Of a DNA stretch of 64,000 nt, positions 52,094 through 60,471 are shown in pieces. How positions within the stretch are numbered: the stretch's first letter is position 1; every line of letters begins with the position of its first letter. The stretch is from Bog-756 sp963824645 (GTDB taxonomy: Bacteria; Actinomycetota; Acidimicrobiia; Acidimicrobiales; RAAP-2). The translations under genes and the position numbers were made by a program. A model generated the notes under the pieces. It searched no databases. It was not told the origin of the DNA and saw only the letters and a list, made by a program, of their open reading frames with translations. The stretch is from the NCBI GenBank assembly GCA_963824645.1, contig CAWGQC010000003.1, positions 473,216 through 537,215 of the forward strand. Reading direction: 5' to 3'.

Positions 52094-53283
52094 GCGGTAC
52101 CGAACGCGACGCCGTCATCGTCGACGTCATGCGCACGACCCTGGGGAAGCGAAAGGGAGCGCTGGCCAATTGGCATCCCGCCGATCTCCTCGGCTTCGCC
52201 CTGCGCTCGCTGCTCGACCGCACCGGGGTCGATCCCGCCACCATCGACGACGTCATCGGCGGATGCGTGACCGAGGTGGGCGAACAGAGCACCAACGTGA
52301 CCCGCAACGCCTGGGTGGCGGCCGGTCTTCCCCAGACCGTGCCGGCCACCACGGTCGATCGGCAGTGCGGTTCATCCCAACAGGCCATGCACTTCGCCGC
52401 GGCCGGCGTGAAGGCCGGCCACTACGACCTGGTGGTGGCCTGCGGAGTCGAGTCGATGAGCCGGGTACCCCTGGCCTCCAACGCCCGCGGCGGAACCGGT
52501 CCGTTCCCACCATCGTTCCTCGATGTCATCGACGGCCGCCTGTGGGCTCAGTTCCGGGTGGCCCAGGTCCTGGCCGACCGGTGGGACGTGACCCGTGAGG
52601 AGATGGACCAGTACTCGCTCGAGAGCCATCGCCGGGCCGCTGCCACCTGGGACGCCGGCGGTTTCGCCGCCGAGGCTGTTTCCGTACCCATCAAGGATGA
52701 GGACGGTGCCTTCACCGGCGATTCTCTGACCGAAGACGAGGGCATCCGCCGCAACGGGTCGATGGAATCGATGGCCGGACTGGCGCCGGCGCAGAACTGG
52801 GAGCCAGACACCGCTCCGGACATCACCGCCGGCAACTCGTCCCAGATGACCGACGGCGCGGCGGCCATGCTCATCGCCGAGCGATCGTTGGCCGAGCGAC
52901 TGGGTCTGCCCATCCGGGGTCGGTTCGCCCACGCCACCGTGGCTGCTGACGATGCTGCCATCGTGTTGTCCGCCCCGGTGCCGGCCACCCAGCGTCTACT
53001 GGAGCGGTCGGGGATGAAGGTCGAACAGTTCGATGCCATCGAGTGCAACGAGGCCTTCGCCGCCATCCCGCTGATGTGGAACCGGGCCTTCCATGCCGAC
53101 CCCGAGCAGCTCAATCCGCGCGGTGGGGCCATCGCCATAGGGCATCCACTGGGTGCCAGCGGGGTGCGTTTGGCCGCCACCCTACTGAACCGACTCGAAG
53201 CGACCGGTGGTCGCTACGGCTTCCAGACCATGTGCGAAGGCGGGGGCCAAGCCAACGCCATGGTCATCGAACGGCTGACCTGA
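52090..53283 (+). CDS. Thiolase (acetyl-CoA C-acyltransferase, FadA type)
   Basis: A 397-residue degradative thiolase that cleaves 3-ketoacyl-CoA with CoA. Nucleophile Cys93 in VDRQCGSSQQAM, NEAFAAIPL, IAIGHPLGASGVR and TMCEGGGQANAM with the second cysteine are all intact. GTG overlaps the LivF stop, so uptake and the last beta-oxidation step are tied. Steroid-ring thiolases of the FadA6 type are in this family, but specificity cannot be read off. Confidence 0.92.
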   Translation: MSGTERDAVIVDVMRTTLGKRKGALANWHPADLLGFALRSLLDRTGVDPATIDDVIGGCVTEVGEQSTNVTRNAWVAAGLPQTVPATTVDRQCGSSQQAMHFAAAGVKAGHYDLVVACGVESMSRVPLASNARGGTGPFPPSFLDVIDGRLWAQFRVAQVLADRWDVTREEMDQYSLESHRRAAATWDAGGFAAEAVSVPIKDEDGAFTGDSLTEDEGIRRNGSMESMAGLAPAQNWEPDTAPDITAGNSSQMTDGAAAMLIAERSLAERLGLPIRGRFAHATVAADDAAIVLSAPVPATQRLLERSGMKVEQFDAIECNEAFAAIPLMWNRAFHADPEQLNPRGGAIAIGHPLGASGVRLAATLLNRLEATGGRYGFQTMCEGGGQANAMVIERLT

Positions 53284-53297
53284 GTCCGGCCGACCTC

Positions 53298-53344
53298 TGA
53301 CCGGGGGACCGGATCCAGCGGCGGGCCGCGGCCCGGGCCGGTCA
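53298..53344. terminator. GC-rich stem-loop between convergent genes
   Basis: TGACCGG (53298-53304) pairs with CCGGTCA (53338-53344) around an inner palindrome GGGCCGCGGCCC (53323-53334). No U-tract follows. It lies between the thiolase and crotonase stops, fitting a bidirectional actinobacterial terminator. Confidence 0.4.
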
Positions 53345-53367
53345 GGGAACGCCCGACGGTACCTCGC

Positions 53368-54177
53368 TCAGCGGTTCTTCCACCGCGGGGTGCGCTTTTC
53401 GGCAAAGGCCAGAGGTCCTTCGACGGCGTCCTGGCTGGAGAACACCTCCTGGGAGATGGCCGACTCGATGCGATAGGCCTCCTTCATGTCGACGGCCAGG
53501 CCGGTGATGACTGATTCCTTGGTCTTGCGTACGGCCAGGGGGCCGTTGGCCGTGATCCGCCGGGCATAGGCGAGGGCCCGATCCATCACCTCGGCCGGGG
53601 GACAGACTTCGTTGACCAGTCCCATCTCATAGACCCGCCGGGCGGAGACCTGGTCGGCGCACAAGAGGAGCTCCATGGCGGCCGGAAAGGGGACCTGGCG
53701 CGGCAGCCGCACCGTGGTACCCCCGCCGGCGAACAGTCCCCGCTTCGGTTCCATGACCCCGAAGGTGGCGGTGTCGGCCGCCACCCGGAGGTCACAGCCG
53801 CCCAACATCTCCATGCCACCGGCCACGCATGTTCCATTGACGGCGGCCACGATCGGCTTGTACAGCTTCACGTTGCGCAGCACCGCCTTGACCCCGTCGT
53901 CGAGGCGGTAGCCGTCGATCTCCGAGGCCCCCTTCTCTTTCATCTGGGCCTGGAGGCGGGTGATCTGGGGGATGTAGGTCTTGAGGTCGGCCCCGACGCA
54001 GAAGTCGGGTCCGACCCCGGTGATGACCGCCACCCAGGCATCGTCGTCGGCTCCGAACCGGTCCCACGCCGAGCGCAGCTGGGCGAAGTGCTCCATGTCC
54101 AGGGAGTTGCGGGCTTCGGGCCGGTCGATGGTGATGCGGACGATGTGATCGTCACCGGTGTCGTAGTGAATGGGCAT
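53368..54177 (-). CDS. Enoyl-CoA hydratase (crotonase) with both catalytic glutamates
   Basis: A 269-residue crotonase: VRITIDRPEARNSLDMEH, FCVGADLKTYIPQI, CVAGGMEMLGGCDLRVAAD and FGVMEPKRGLFAGGG. Both hydratase glutamates are in place (GGMEM and VMEPK), unlike the other three crotonases in the window, so this one is the best candidate for ordinary 2-enoyl-CoA hydration. The ATG 54177 follows the amidohydrolase stop by 20 bp with no clear ribosome-binding site. Confidence 0.91.
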   Translation of the reverse strand: MPIHYDTGDDHIVRITIDRPEARNSLDMEHFAQLRSAWDRFGADDDAWVAVITGVGPDFCVGADLKTYIPQITRLQAQMKEKGASEIDGYRLDDGVKAVLRNVKLYKPIVAAVNGTCVAGGMEMLGGCDLRVAADTATFGVMEPKRGLFAGGGTTVRLPRQVPFPAAMELLLCADQVSARRVYEMGLVNEVCPPAEVMDRALAYARRITANGPLAVRKTKESVITGLAVDMKEAYRIESAISQEVFSSQDAVEGPLAFAEKRTPRWKNR

Positions 54178-54197
54178 GAGTTGTCGGAAGGCCGGGC

Positions 54198-55511
54198 TCA
54201 GGCGCCGGTCTTCGGCTCCCCGATCTTGTCGAACGTGCGGGCGACGACGCCGAGGTCGACGATTCCGGTACGCGGCTCCTGGCCCGGGCGCCGTCGTGAT
54301 ACCACCGAAGTGTCGACCGAGGTCGCCTCGGCCCGCAGGGCACCCACCGTGCACTTCTCCCGGGGCCGGACCGTAAAGGGGTCGTAGTGGAAGTGACGCA
54401 TGGCGTTGAGGTGGGTGATCTTGTCGATCTCGACGTCCTCCACCTCGCCCAGGTACTTCATGGCTGCCTCAGGGGAGTGGGGCCAGGTCGAGTCGGAATG
54501 GGGGTAGTCGCATTCCCAGGTGATGTTGTCGATGTTGAGGTACCGCCGGTTGTCGACCCCGAAGGCATCGTCGATGAAGCAGGTGATGATCCGTTCCTTG
54601 AACAGCTGACTGGGTAGATAGTCACCGAAGTCCTGACCGGTCCAGGCCCGGTGGTGCTGGTACACGTAGTCGAAGCGTTCGAGGGCGTAGGGGATCCATC
54701 CGATACCGCCTTCGGACAGGGCGAAACGGAGATTGTCGAACTTGCGCAACACCGGCGACCACAGGAGGTCGGCCGCCGCCTGCACCGTGTTCATCGGTTG
54801 CAGGCTGATCATCACGTCGATAGGGGCGTCGGCGGCCGTGATGATCAACTCGGAGGAGGACCCGATGTGCATGCACACGACCATCTCCTCGTCGGCGCAC
54901 GCGGTCCAGAAGGGATCCCAGTGGTCACTGTGGAAGGAGGGCCAGCCCAGTTTGGCCGGGTTCTCCGAGAAGGTGACGGCGTGGACCCCCTTGGCCGCCA
55001 TCCGGTGGACCTCGGCCGCTCCCAACTCCGGGTCCCACATCACAGGGAGGGAGAGCGGGATGAAGCGACCGGGCTCGGCGTCGCACCACGACTCGACGTG
55101 CCAGTCGTTGTAGGCCCGGATCATGGCCAGCGCCTCACCGGCATCGGTGGCGGCCCGGCGGGCGAAGAGCTGGCCGCAGAACTGGGGAAAGGAAGGAAAG
55201 CACATGGAGCCCAGCACGCCGTTGGCACTCATGTCGAGGACCCGCTCGTGGATGTCGTAGCAGCCGATCCGCATCTCGGCCAGTGAGCTCGGCTCGATGC
55301 CGTACTCATCGGGAGGCCGGCCCACTACGGCGTTGAGGCCCACGTTGGGGATCTCGCTCCCGTTGTAGTGCCAGAAGTCGGTCCCGTCTTCTCGATGGAC
55401 CAGCCGGGGGGCTTTGTCCTGGTAGCGGGCGGGTAGACGTCCATCGAACATCCCCGGTGGCTCGACCACGTGGTCGTCCACGCTGACCAGAATCAGATCT
55501 TCGGTTCTCAT
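54198..55511 (-). CDS. Amidohydrolase family (PF04909-like) metal-dependent hydrolase
   Basis: A 437-residue TIM-barrel hydrolase: LVSVDDHVVEPPGMFDGR, MVVCMHIGSSSE, FALSEGGIGWIPYALERFDY and WECDYPHSDSTWPHSP. It is a paralogue of the 35051-36280 protein. The ATG 55511 is 7 nt after GGGAGG; a GTG five codons earlier lies within that site. The 138 bp upstream, before the thiolase-like gene, hold no clear promoter. It is the first gene of a unit with the crotonase. Confidence 0.9.
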   Translation of the reverse strand: MRTEDLILVSVDDHVVEPPGMFDGRLPARYQDKAPRLVHREDGTDFWHYNGSEIPNVGLNAVVGRPPDEYGIEPSSLAEMRIGCYDIHERVLDMSANGVLGSMCFPSFPQFCGQLFARRAATDAGEALAMIRAYNDWHVESWCDAEPGRFIPLSLPVMWDPELGAAEVHRMAAKGVHAVTFSENPAKLGWPSFHSDHWDPFWTACADEEMVVCMHIGSSSELIITAADAPIDVMISLQPMNTVQAAADLLWSPVLRKFDNLRFALSEGGIGWIPYALERFDYVYQHHRAWTGQDFGDYLPSQLFKERIITCFIDDAFGVDNRRYLNIDNITWECDYPHSDSTWPHSPEAAMKYLGEVEDVEIDKITHLNAMRHFHYDPFTVRPREKCTVGALRAEATSVDTSVVSRRRPGQEPRTGIVDLGVVARTFDKIGEPKTGA

Positions 55512-55649
55512 GTGGCTACCTCCCACCCCTCGGTACGGTGACGGCCGAATCCCGCTGTCGACCCGGTCGAAATCCTACGGTCGGCTGGACGGGCCCCCGA
55601 CGATGATAGGCGGACCGGCCCGAGCCCATCGACTCGGTCGGGCCGATGG

Positions 55650-57104
55650 TCACCGGTGAGCCGTGACGATTCGCCGTTCGCCGGTGGTCACCGTCACCGG
55701 CCGGTCGGCCAGGTCCTCCTCGGCCAGCACCGGTTCCTCCAGCCGGGCGTAGGTGCGCGCACCGTCGGGCAGCTCGGCGATGAGCGCCGTCCACTCGGGT
55801 CCCTCACGGGAGTAGACGGTGGAGTAGGCGATGACCCGGGCCGATCCGTCCGCCGGATGGGCCAGGGGCACGGTGGGGAGGGGGTCAATGGTCGGGAGGG
55901 CGCCACCGGCGGCCGGGGTCGACGGCCCGGGGCGGGCCGAAAGCACCGCCGCGCTATGGCTGGTCATGTGCATGCCGACGCCGCTGACCAGCCCGAACGA
56001 ATCAGGATCCTGGCGGAGGACTTCGGTCATGGCGGCCATCGCATGGGTCGAGTAGTTGCTGCCCGGGCCGCCGTGATAGGGGAGCCCGCCGGTCACCGTC
56101 AGGGGACGGTCGTCCCCCGGTCCCAGGCCCAGGGCGTCGGCGGCGAAGGACAGTGAGCTCCCGAAACAGGAGTAGAGGTCGAGGTGGGCTATCCCGTCGA
56201 TCGACAGGTCGGAGGCGGCTCCGGTCATGGCCTGGGTCATGGCCCGGGTCATGGCCGGCGAGCGCCACGGTTGGGGTCGGGTAGCCATGGTGGCCGGTTC
56301 TTCGGCGCTGCCGGCACCGCGGAGGTACACCCTCTGGTCGGTGGGCACCCCCAAGGCATCGGCTTCGGCCTCGGTGGCCACCAGAACGGCGGCGGCCATG
56401 TCCACGTCCATGATGGCTGTCATCAGTTTGGTGTAGGGCGAGGACACCATGCGGTTGGTCGGTGACGGCGTGCTGATCTCGTCGGGGCTGCGGGCCGTGG
56501 GGAACCAGGCGTGGGCCGGCTGGGAGGCGGCCACATCGCTCAGGGGAGCCATGAGGCGGCCGAGTTCCCGGCTGCGATCGGCAGGGGAGAGGCCGAGATG
56601 GATGCGACGTGCCGTGTCCAGGAGAGCGAAAGTGAGATAGGCCTGGTAGATACCGTGACGGGCCTCGTCCTTGTCGATGGTCAGAGGGAAGGGCAGAGCC
56701 TCTTCCGGCCGGTGCGACCAGGCCGGATCGGGAAGGTGGCGTCGGGTGGCCAGAGCCTCCCCGCCGACGATGAGGGCTGAGTCGAGCTCACCACGGGCCA
56801 TGGCCGCTGCCGTTTCGCCCAGCAACCGGACCGGGACCGATCCTCCCAGCCCGGAGTACCGGGCTACGGACGGAGAAGCCCCCAGGCGTTCGCCCAGTCG
56901 GCCGCACGGATCGTCGTACTCCCACGACTGGCAGTAGACGACCTGGAGACTGTCGAGCCCGGCCACGGCCGAGGGGCACCCGGCGTCATCGGCCGCCGCC
57001 CGGGCCAGCGACTCCCACATGTCGAGCGGTTCGGGCGCCGGCTCTTCGTGCCAGGTGCGGCGGGCCACCCCGATGATGCATGCCGCCCGCGGATCGACAG
57101 CCAC
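55650..57104 (-). CDS. Thiolase-like protein type 1 (TLP1-like) lacking the nucleophile cysteine
   Basis: A 484-residue thiolase-fold protein with a C-terminal OB-like extension from about residue 395 (RVIAYSTVYSREGPEWTALI), the layout of mycobacterial TLP1. GLGGSVPVRLLGETAAAMAR stands where thiolases have the nucleophile cysteine, and no cysteine is there. LYSCFGSSLSFAADALGL and GGLPYHGGPGSNYSTHAMAA are conserved. It probably binds acyl-CoA without thiolase activity, perhaps as hydrolase, lyase or partner. GTG 57104 is 1 bp after the upstream ACAD stop. Confidence 0.82.
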   Translation of the reverse strand: MAVDPRAACIIGVARRTWHEEPAPEPLDMWESLARAAADDAGCPSAVAGLDSLQVVYCQSWEYDDPCGRLGERLGASPSVARYSGLGGSVPVRLLGETAAAMARGELDSALIVGGEALATRRHLPDPAWSHRPEEALPFPLTIDKDEARHGIYQAYLTFALLDTARRIHLGLSPADRSRELGRLMAPLSDVAASQPAHAWFPTARSPDEISTPSPTNRMVSSPYTKLMTAIMDVDMAAAVLVATEAEADALGVPTDQRVYLRGAGSAEEPATMATRPQPWRSPAMTRAMTQAMTGAASDLSIDGIAHLDLYSCFGSSLSFAADALGLGPGDDRPLTVTGGLPYHGGPGSNYSTHAMAAMTEVLRQDPDSFGLVSGVGMHMTSHSAAVLSARPGPSTPAAGGALPTIDPLPTVPLAHPADGSARVIAYSTVYSREGPEWTALIAELPDGARTYARLEEPVLAEEDLADRPVTVTTGERRIVTAHR

Positions 57105-57105
57105 G

Positions 57106-58317
57106 TCAGGACAGGCGGGCTTGACCGGGCAGCTTTACCGCCCGGTCGGCGATGATGTTCTTCTGGACCTCGGTCGAACCCCCACCGATGGTGCTGTACC
57201 GCTGGAAGGCATAGAGCCGGGTCCACTTGCCACGATCGACCGCATCCGGACCGCCCCGGGCCAGAACACCGGCCGGACCGAGCAGGTCCACGGAAAGCGC
57301 GGCCAGGGTCTGGGCCAGAGCCGACCACTGGAGTTTGGCGAAGGGCACCTCGGGCCAGTTCTTCTCACCCTTGATGATCTTGCTCAGGGCCCGTAGGGAT
57401 AGCAGACGGGCCAATTCGATGTCGGTCCACGCCCGGGCCAACCGGTCGCGCAGGGACGGGTCATCGAGGGCCGTCGGGTTGACCGACCGTGCCGCGGTGA
57501 CCATGGCCCGTAGATCGGCGGCCAGGATCGAGATCTGGCCGGCGATGCCCACCCGCTCGTGTCCGAGCGTGCCCATGGCCACCATCCATCCCTCACCCTC
57601 ACCGCCCAGTCGGCTCTCCAGGGGGATGACGGCGTCGTTGAAGAAGACTTCGTTGAACATCTCCTCACCGGCCATGTCGCGTATGGGCCGGGCTTCGATG
57701 CCGGGTGTGTGCATGTCGATGATGAAGGCGGTGATGCCCTCGTGCTTGGCCCCGCGTTCGATGGCGGTGGGATCGGTGCGCAGGAGGAACAATCCCCAGC
57801 GGGCCAGGTGGGCGGTGGAGATCCAGATCTTCTGACCGTTGACCACATAGGCGTCCCCGTCCCAGGCGGCGGTGGTCCGCAGGTTGGCCAAGTCGTTACC
57901 GGCATCGGGCTCGGAGAAGCCCTGGCACCAGTGATCGGTGGCGTCGAGGATCGATGGGAGCCAACGCTCCTTCTGCTCATCGGTCCCCCAGGCAATGATC
58001 ATCGGACCTATCTGCCACAATCCGTTGGGGTTGAACAGCCCGGGTGTGCGGTATTCGGCCATCACCTCTGAGTAGATGATCCGTTGCATGGCGGTGGCGT
58101 TCCGCCCGCCGTACTCCTCCGGCCAACCCACTGCGGCCCACCGCCCGCCGTTGAGAAGCCGCTGCCACGCCGCCCGCCGGGCCTGCGACTTCTCGCCCGA
58201 CAGCGAGGAGTCATCGGACAGCTCCTCGCTGGCCAGAAAGGGTGGTAGGTACTCGTCGAGCCAGCCGCGCAGCTCATCACGGAAGGCTTCGTCTTCAGGT
58301 GCCAGTGCAAAGTCCAC
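57106..58317 (-). CDS. Acyl-CoA dehydrogenase, large subunit type
   Basis: A 403-residue acyl-CoA dehydrogenase: FSEPDAGNDLANLRTTAAWD, GTLGHERVGIAG (L-x-x-E-R base) and TIGGGSTEVQKNIIADRAVK. GTG 58317 lies 8 nt after TAACCT on the minus strand; a GTG at 58341 is upstream of that element and less likely. It is divergent from a small-type ACAD and co-transcribed with the TLP1-like gene. Confidence 0.91.
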   Translation of the reverse strand: MDFALAPEDEAFRDELRGWLDEYLPPFLASEELSDDSSLSGEKSQARRAAWQRLLNGGRWAAVGWPEEYGGRNATAMQRIIYSEVMAEYRTPGLFNPNGLWQIGPMIIAWGTDEQKERWLPSILDATDHWCQGFSEPDAGNDLANLRTTAAWDGDAYVVNGQKIWISTAHLARWGLFLLRTDPTAIERGAKHEGITAFIIDMHTPGIEARPIRDMAGEEMFNEVFFNDAVIPLESRLGGEGEGWMVAMGTLGHERVGIAGQISILAADLRAMVTAARSVNPTALDDPSLRDRLARAWTDIELARLLSLRALSKIIKGEKNWPEVPFAKLQWSALAQTLAALSVDLLGPAGVLARGGPDAVDRGKWTRLYAFQRYSTIGGGSTEVQKNIIADRAVKLPGQARLS

Positions 58318-58325
58318 GGGACAGG

Positions 58326-58331
58326 AGGTTA
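58326..58331 (-). promoter_or_regulatory. Putative -10 element of the large-type ACAD (leaderless)
   Basis: TAACCT on the minus strand, 8 nt before GTG 58317. Confidence 0.42.
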
Positions 58332-58378
58332 GCCGCAGCACTCTGGGGAGGACCGCCGACGGTGGTCCGGCGGGCCTC

Positions 58379-58384
58379 TACACT
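58379..58384 (+). promoter_or_regulatory. Putative -10 element of the small-type ACAD
   Basis: TACACT on the plus strand would give a leader of about 40 nt; GGGGGTAG precedes the GTG. It lies only 47 bp from the opposite -10, so the pair can be jointly regulated. Confidence 0.38.
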
Positions 58385-58429
58385 GTCGGCCGACCGCCAA
58401 CATCATCGACGCCACCCCGGGGGTAGACC

Positions 58430-59530
58430 GTGGATTTTACGTTCGACGCCGAACAGCTCGCCTTGCAGGACGTCGCCCGGCGGGCCATGGACGACGTGGG
58501 GCCGGACACCCTGCGGGAGCTGGCCGAGGATGCCTCCGGGGTCACTCCCGAGCTGTGGAACCGCCTGGTGGAGCTCGGTTGGACCGGCCTTCTCGTTCCC
58601 GGTGAGGGAGCCGGACTGCTGGAGATGGGCATCGTCCTCGAGCAGATGGGAAGGGTCCCGCTGCCCGGGCCGTTCTTTTCGTCCGCGGTGATGGCCACAC
58701 TGGCCGCCCGGGCCCTGGGCGCTGACGGGCTGATGGGGGAGCTCGCCTCCGGCCAGAAGAGGGGAACGGTGGCTTTGCACGAACAGGGGAGCGGACACCC
58801 ACTGTCGACGGTCAGGGCCCGGGCCCGACGGAAGGGCTCGGGGTGGGTGGTCACCGGCACCAAGCCGATCGTGCCGGACGGCCACACCGCCGACTGGGCC
58901 ATTGTGGTGGCTCTGGTCGAGGAGGGAACCCACTCGTTCCTTCTGCACAACCCCCAGGCCGAAGTCGTTCCCTCCCTCGATCCGACCCGCAAACTGGCTC
59001 GTTTGGTGCTCGAGGAAGAGCCCGTCGAACCACTGGGCCCGACCGGCGACCAGACTCCTCTGTGGCGACAGGTATGGGACGACATCTGCGTGGGCCTGGC
59101 CGCCGAGTTGATCGGGGTATCCGACCGCGCTCTCGAAGAAGCGGTCGAATACGCCAAGGTGCGGGTCGTCTTCGACCGTCCTATCGCCTCGTTCCAAGCC
59201 GTCAAGCACCGGATCGTGGACATGTATCACGCCTTGGAGATGGGTCGGGCCGGTGTCCACTTCGCCGCCTGGGCCGCCGACACCGGGGCTCCCGAGCGGG
59301 TCCGGTCGGCCGCCATGGCCGCCGCCTATGCCTCCGAGGCAGCGGTACGAGTGACGGGCGACGACATCCAGATCCACGGCGGTGTGGGGTTCACCTGGGC
59401 CAACGACGCGCACTTCCTGTTCAAGCGGGCCAAGCAGAACGAGGTGCTGATGGGCGGCAGTAGTTACGAGTGGCAGCGGCTGGCCGACATGCTGGTGGAC
59501 CGGCCCGGGGTCCTGGTCGACCAGCACTGA
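58430..59530 (+). CDS. Acyl-CoA dehydrogenase, small (base-less) subunit type
   Basis: A 366-residue acyl-CoA dehydrogenase of the FadE27/29-like class: MDFTFDAEQLALQDVARRAM, YAKVRVVFDRPIASFQAVKH and IHGGVGFTWANDAHFLFKRA. There is no L-x-x-E-R motif. Its partner is most likely the divergent large-type ACAD. A luciferase-like oxidoreductase follows after 38 bp. Confidence 0.9.
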   Translation: MDFTFDAEQLALQDVARRAMDDVGPDTLRELAEDASGVTPELWNRLVELGWTGLLVPGEGAGLLEMGIVLEQMGRVPLPGPFFSSAVMATLAARALGADGLMGELASGQKRGTVALHEQGSGHPLSTVRARARRKGSGWVVTGTKPIVPDGHTADWAIVVALVEEGTHSFLLHNPQAEVVPSLDPTRKLARLVLEEEPVEPLGPTGDQTPLWRQVWDDICVGLAAELIGVSDRALEEAVEYAKVRVVFDRPIASFQAVKHRIVDMYHALEMGRAGVHFAAWAADTGAPERVRSAAMAAAYASEAAVRVTGDDIQIHGGVGFTWANDAHFLFKRAKQNEVLMGGSSYEWQRLADMLVDRPGVLVDQH

Positions 59531-59568
59531 TCGCCGCCGGTACCGAGCGACGGCCGTCGGGGGACACC

Positions 59569-60447
59569 GTGCTCGCCTTCCATCTCTTTCTTCCCCAGAT
59601 GCGGCTTTCCCCGGAGGCCCTGGTCGCTCGGGCTCGAGCGGCCGAGGATGCCGGCTTCGAAGGCCTCGCCCTCATGGACCACCTGGTCACCCCCGGAGCA
59701 CCGGAACACCCTGTGTTCGAGGCCTTCACCACGGCCACGTGGCTGGCCGCTGCCACCGACCGTCTGCGCCTCGGCCATCTGGTCCTGTGTGACGCCTTCC
59801 GCCATCCGGCCGTCCTGGCCCGTCAGGCGGTGACCCTCGACCATCTGTCGGGAGGTCGTTTCGAGCTCGGGATCGGCTCCGGTTCGACGCCGGCGGAGTT
59901 GGTGGCCTCGGGTTTCGGGCCCCGGAGTGCCGCCAGTCGTCGACGGCGTCTCCACGAGACCCTGGAGCTGCTCACCCGGTTCTGGACGGGTCAACCGGTC
60001 GAGTTCGAGGGCGAGTTCTTCATCGTCGACGGTGCTCGGCAGCTACCCGTTCCGCGGGACCGGATCCCTCTCCTCATCGGAGGCACCGGTCCGGAGACAC
60101 TGGCCCTGGTGGCCCGGTACGCCGATTGGTGGAACGTGCCCGTCCATCATCTGTCCCGGCGGGCCCAGGCCCGGTCGGCCGTCGGCTCGGCCCGCGTTTC
60201 GGTGCAGGTGCTGGTCACCCTCATCACCGATGAGCGCCAGCGGGCCGAGACGGTCGAGTTGGCCGCCCGCCGTTTCGGTCGGATGAGCGAGGACGGCCAC
60301 GTGGTGGGGAACGGGCCGGAGATCGTGGGCCAGTTGCGTGCACTGGAAGCCGAGGGAATGGAGAGGGTCTACGCCTGGTTCACCGACTTCGCTCCCCCCG
60401 CCACCCTGACCGCCTTCGGCCGAGAGGTCATCGCAGCCATGGCCTGA
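59569..60447 (+). CDS. LLM-class flavin/F420-dependent oxidoreductase
   Basis: A 292-residue luciferase-like TIM-barrel oxidoreductase: LAFHLFLPQMRLSPEALVAR, LALMDHLVTPG, LDHLSGGRFELGIGSGSTPA and PLLIGGTGPETLALVARYAD. FMN or F420 cannot be told apart from sequence; F420 is common in actinobacteria of this kind. The GTG is 5 nt after GGGGGA. It probably shares the transcript of the ACAD and could reduce or oxidise a cyclic ketone or hydroxy group. Confidence 0.88.
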   Translation: MLAFHLFLPQMRLSPEALVARARAAEDAGFEGLALMDHLVTPGAPEHPVFEAFTTATWLAAATDRLRLGHLVLCDAFRHPAVLARQAVTLDHLSGGRFELGIGSGSTPAELVASGFGPRSAASRRRRLHETLELLTRFWTGQPVEFEGEFFIVDGARQLPVPRDRIPLLIGGTGPETLALVARYADWWNVPVHHLSRRAQARSAVGSARVSVQVLVTLITDERQRAETVELAARRFGRMSEDGHVVGNGPEIVGQLRALEAEGMERVYAWFTDFAPPATLTAFGREVIAAMA

Positions 60448-60471
60448 CCACGCCCGGTCGACAACCGGCGG

